Origin: Syntrophobacterales bacterium
GTDB lineage: Bacteria > Desulfobacterota > Desulfobaccia > Desulfobaccales > 0-14-0-80-60-11
DNA: 62,349 nucleotides
Reading direction: 5' to 3'
Assembly: GCA_023229795.1 (NCBI GenBank)
Contig: JALNYP010000017.1
Span: 1 to 62,349, forward strand
Each line of letters begins with the position of its first letter. The first letter of the stretch is position 1. The notes below the pieces were generated by a model that had not been told where the DNA came from, ran no database searches, and saw only the letters and a program-made list of their open reading frames with translations. A program made the position numbers and the translations under genes. Positions 61,975 through 62,349 of this stretch are shown in pieces.

Positions 61975-62349
61975 TTCTTAAACCAAGGCTGACTTATAGC
62001 GTTTTAAGGATCGCTCCTATCCGGTTCTGGCCGAGTTTATTTTAAAAACCGATTCATCTGGCGTAAGATATTTTTCTTGGATAAACCTTCCTGAGGGTCA
62101 TTTTTCTTACAGCTTCTTCCTTTTCAACATCAAAGAGGCTTTTTCCATATTTATAGCCATTAGTTATCGCCCTATAGGCATATGCCCCTTTATTCCTTAT
62201 TTCCTTACTTTCAAAATCTTTTTCAATATTTTCAATTTGTAAGTCTTGAAATCTTCATCCTCAGCTTTAATGCTCAAGTTTCGCACCCCTGAATGGGTGA
62301 AAAATGGTTGAAGGTATTGGTGATCGCGTCGAGGTAAACCTGAAACTGT
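61975..62349. other. AT-rich start of the element interior, no complete gene
   Basis: About 375 bp, clearly more AT-rich than the rest of the window. It contains one 66-codon stretch on the minus strand that looks coding but lacks a usual start. No other feature is seen. Confidence 0.5.
62054..62254 (-). pseudogene. Possible gene remnant without start codon
   Basis: A stop-free frame of 66 codons, ending in TGA at 62054, encodes a charged peptide with ESKEIRNKGAYAYRAITNGY and KYGKSLFDVEKEEAVRKMTL. There is no ATG or GTG before residue ~54. An adjacent frame carries an ATG at 62258 that stops at once, so a single-base frameshift or decay would account for it. Family unknown. Confidence 0.3.

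Noticed and set aside
1..62349. CRISPR arrays, rRNA genes, insertion sequences
   Set aside because: No regularly spaced direct repeats of 25-40 bp, no rRNA sequence and no transposase were seen.

Overview
The window looks like chromosome from a GC-rich, double-membraned, probably anaerobic bacterium of the Deltaproteobacteria/Desulfobacterota type. Signs of an outer membrane are a complete type II secretion (T2SS) operon, Mla lipid-transport genes and a lipid A acyltransferase. The NIL-domain ferredoxin, the CoA-disulfide-reductase/rhodanese fusion, DUF116 beside fmt, and the order pgk-tpiA-secG-tRNA-Leu are familiar from sulfate-reducing and syntrophic deltaproteobacteria. This lineage call is an inference from gene content; no rRNA is present.

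Layout. 1-3038 (minus): sensory cluster of a histidine kinase, a small response regulator and a receiver-PAS protein cut by the window edge. 3373-4125 (minus): a single gene encoding CsrA fused to FliW. 4849-10608 (plus): mfd, surA-like and asnS. 10838-16156 (plus): a class III cyclase split by a one-base frameshift, an NMT1/THI5-type periplasmic binding protein, and a second intact cyclase. 16335-21448 (plus): ZraP/Spy-like protein, def, fmt, DUF116, a cupin and rsmB. 22357-28898 (plus): purL, NIL ferredoxin, an MFS carrier, and a CoA-disulfide-reductase/rhodanese fusion. 28987-32551: a hydrolase, two secreted unknowns, prepilin peptidase and a small exported unknown.

32660-43482 (minus) is an eleven-gene T2SS operon, gspE-F-G-H-I-J-K-L-M-C-D. 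The prepilin peptidase that must process its pseudopilins lies just beyond its distal end, and a lytic transglycosylase with repeated DUF4124-like motifs lies just upstream. 45455-47835 (plus) is a relatively AT-rich pocket with a phage-type metallopeptidase, an HD-GYP response regulator and a small lipoprotein. tRNA-Ala(GGC) follows on the minus strand. 48325-52951 (plus) is an envelope cluster: two GT4 glycosyltransferases, an unknown anchored protein, an LpxL-like acyltransferase and a hotdog thioesterase. 53155-57307 (minus) holds an MFS transporter and mlaE-F-D-C. 57832-60314 (plus) is pgk-tpiA-secG, followed by tRNA-Leu(GAG). From there to the end is the start of an integrated element: tyrosine recombinase, excisionase-like protein and AT-rich DNA that runs off the window.

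Best candidates for something new are the covalent CsrA-FliW fusion (a regulator and its antagonist in one chain) and the locus pairing two Cache-HAMP cyclases, which share a C-terminal module, with a periplasmic binding protein that has no ABC transporter. Other points of interest are a REPIN-like inverted pair of palindromes, heptanucleotide tandem repeats, a palindromic repeat translated as the N-terminus of the binding protein, and clustered CCGAA motifs beside the integrase.
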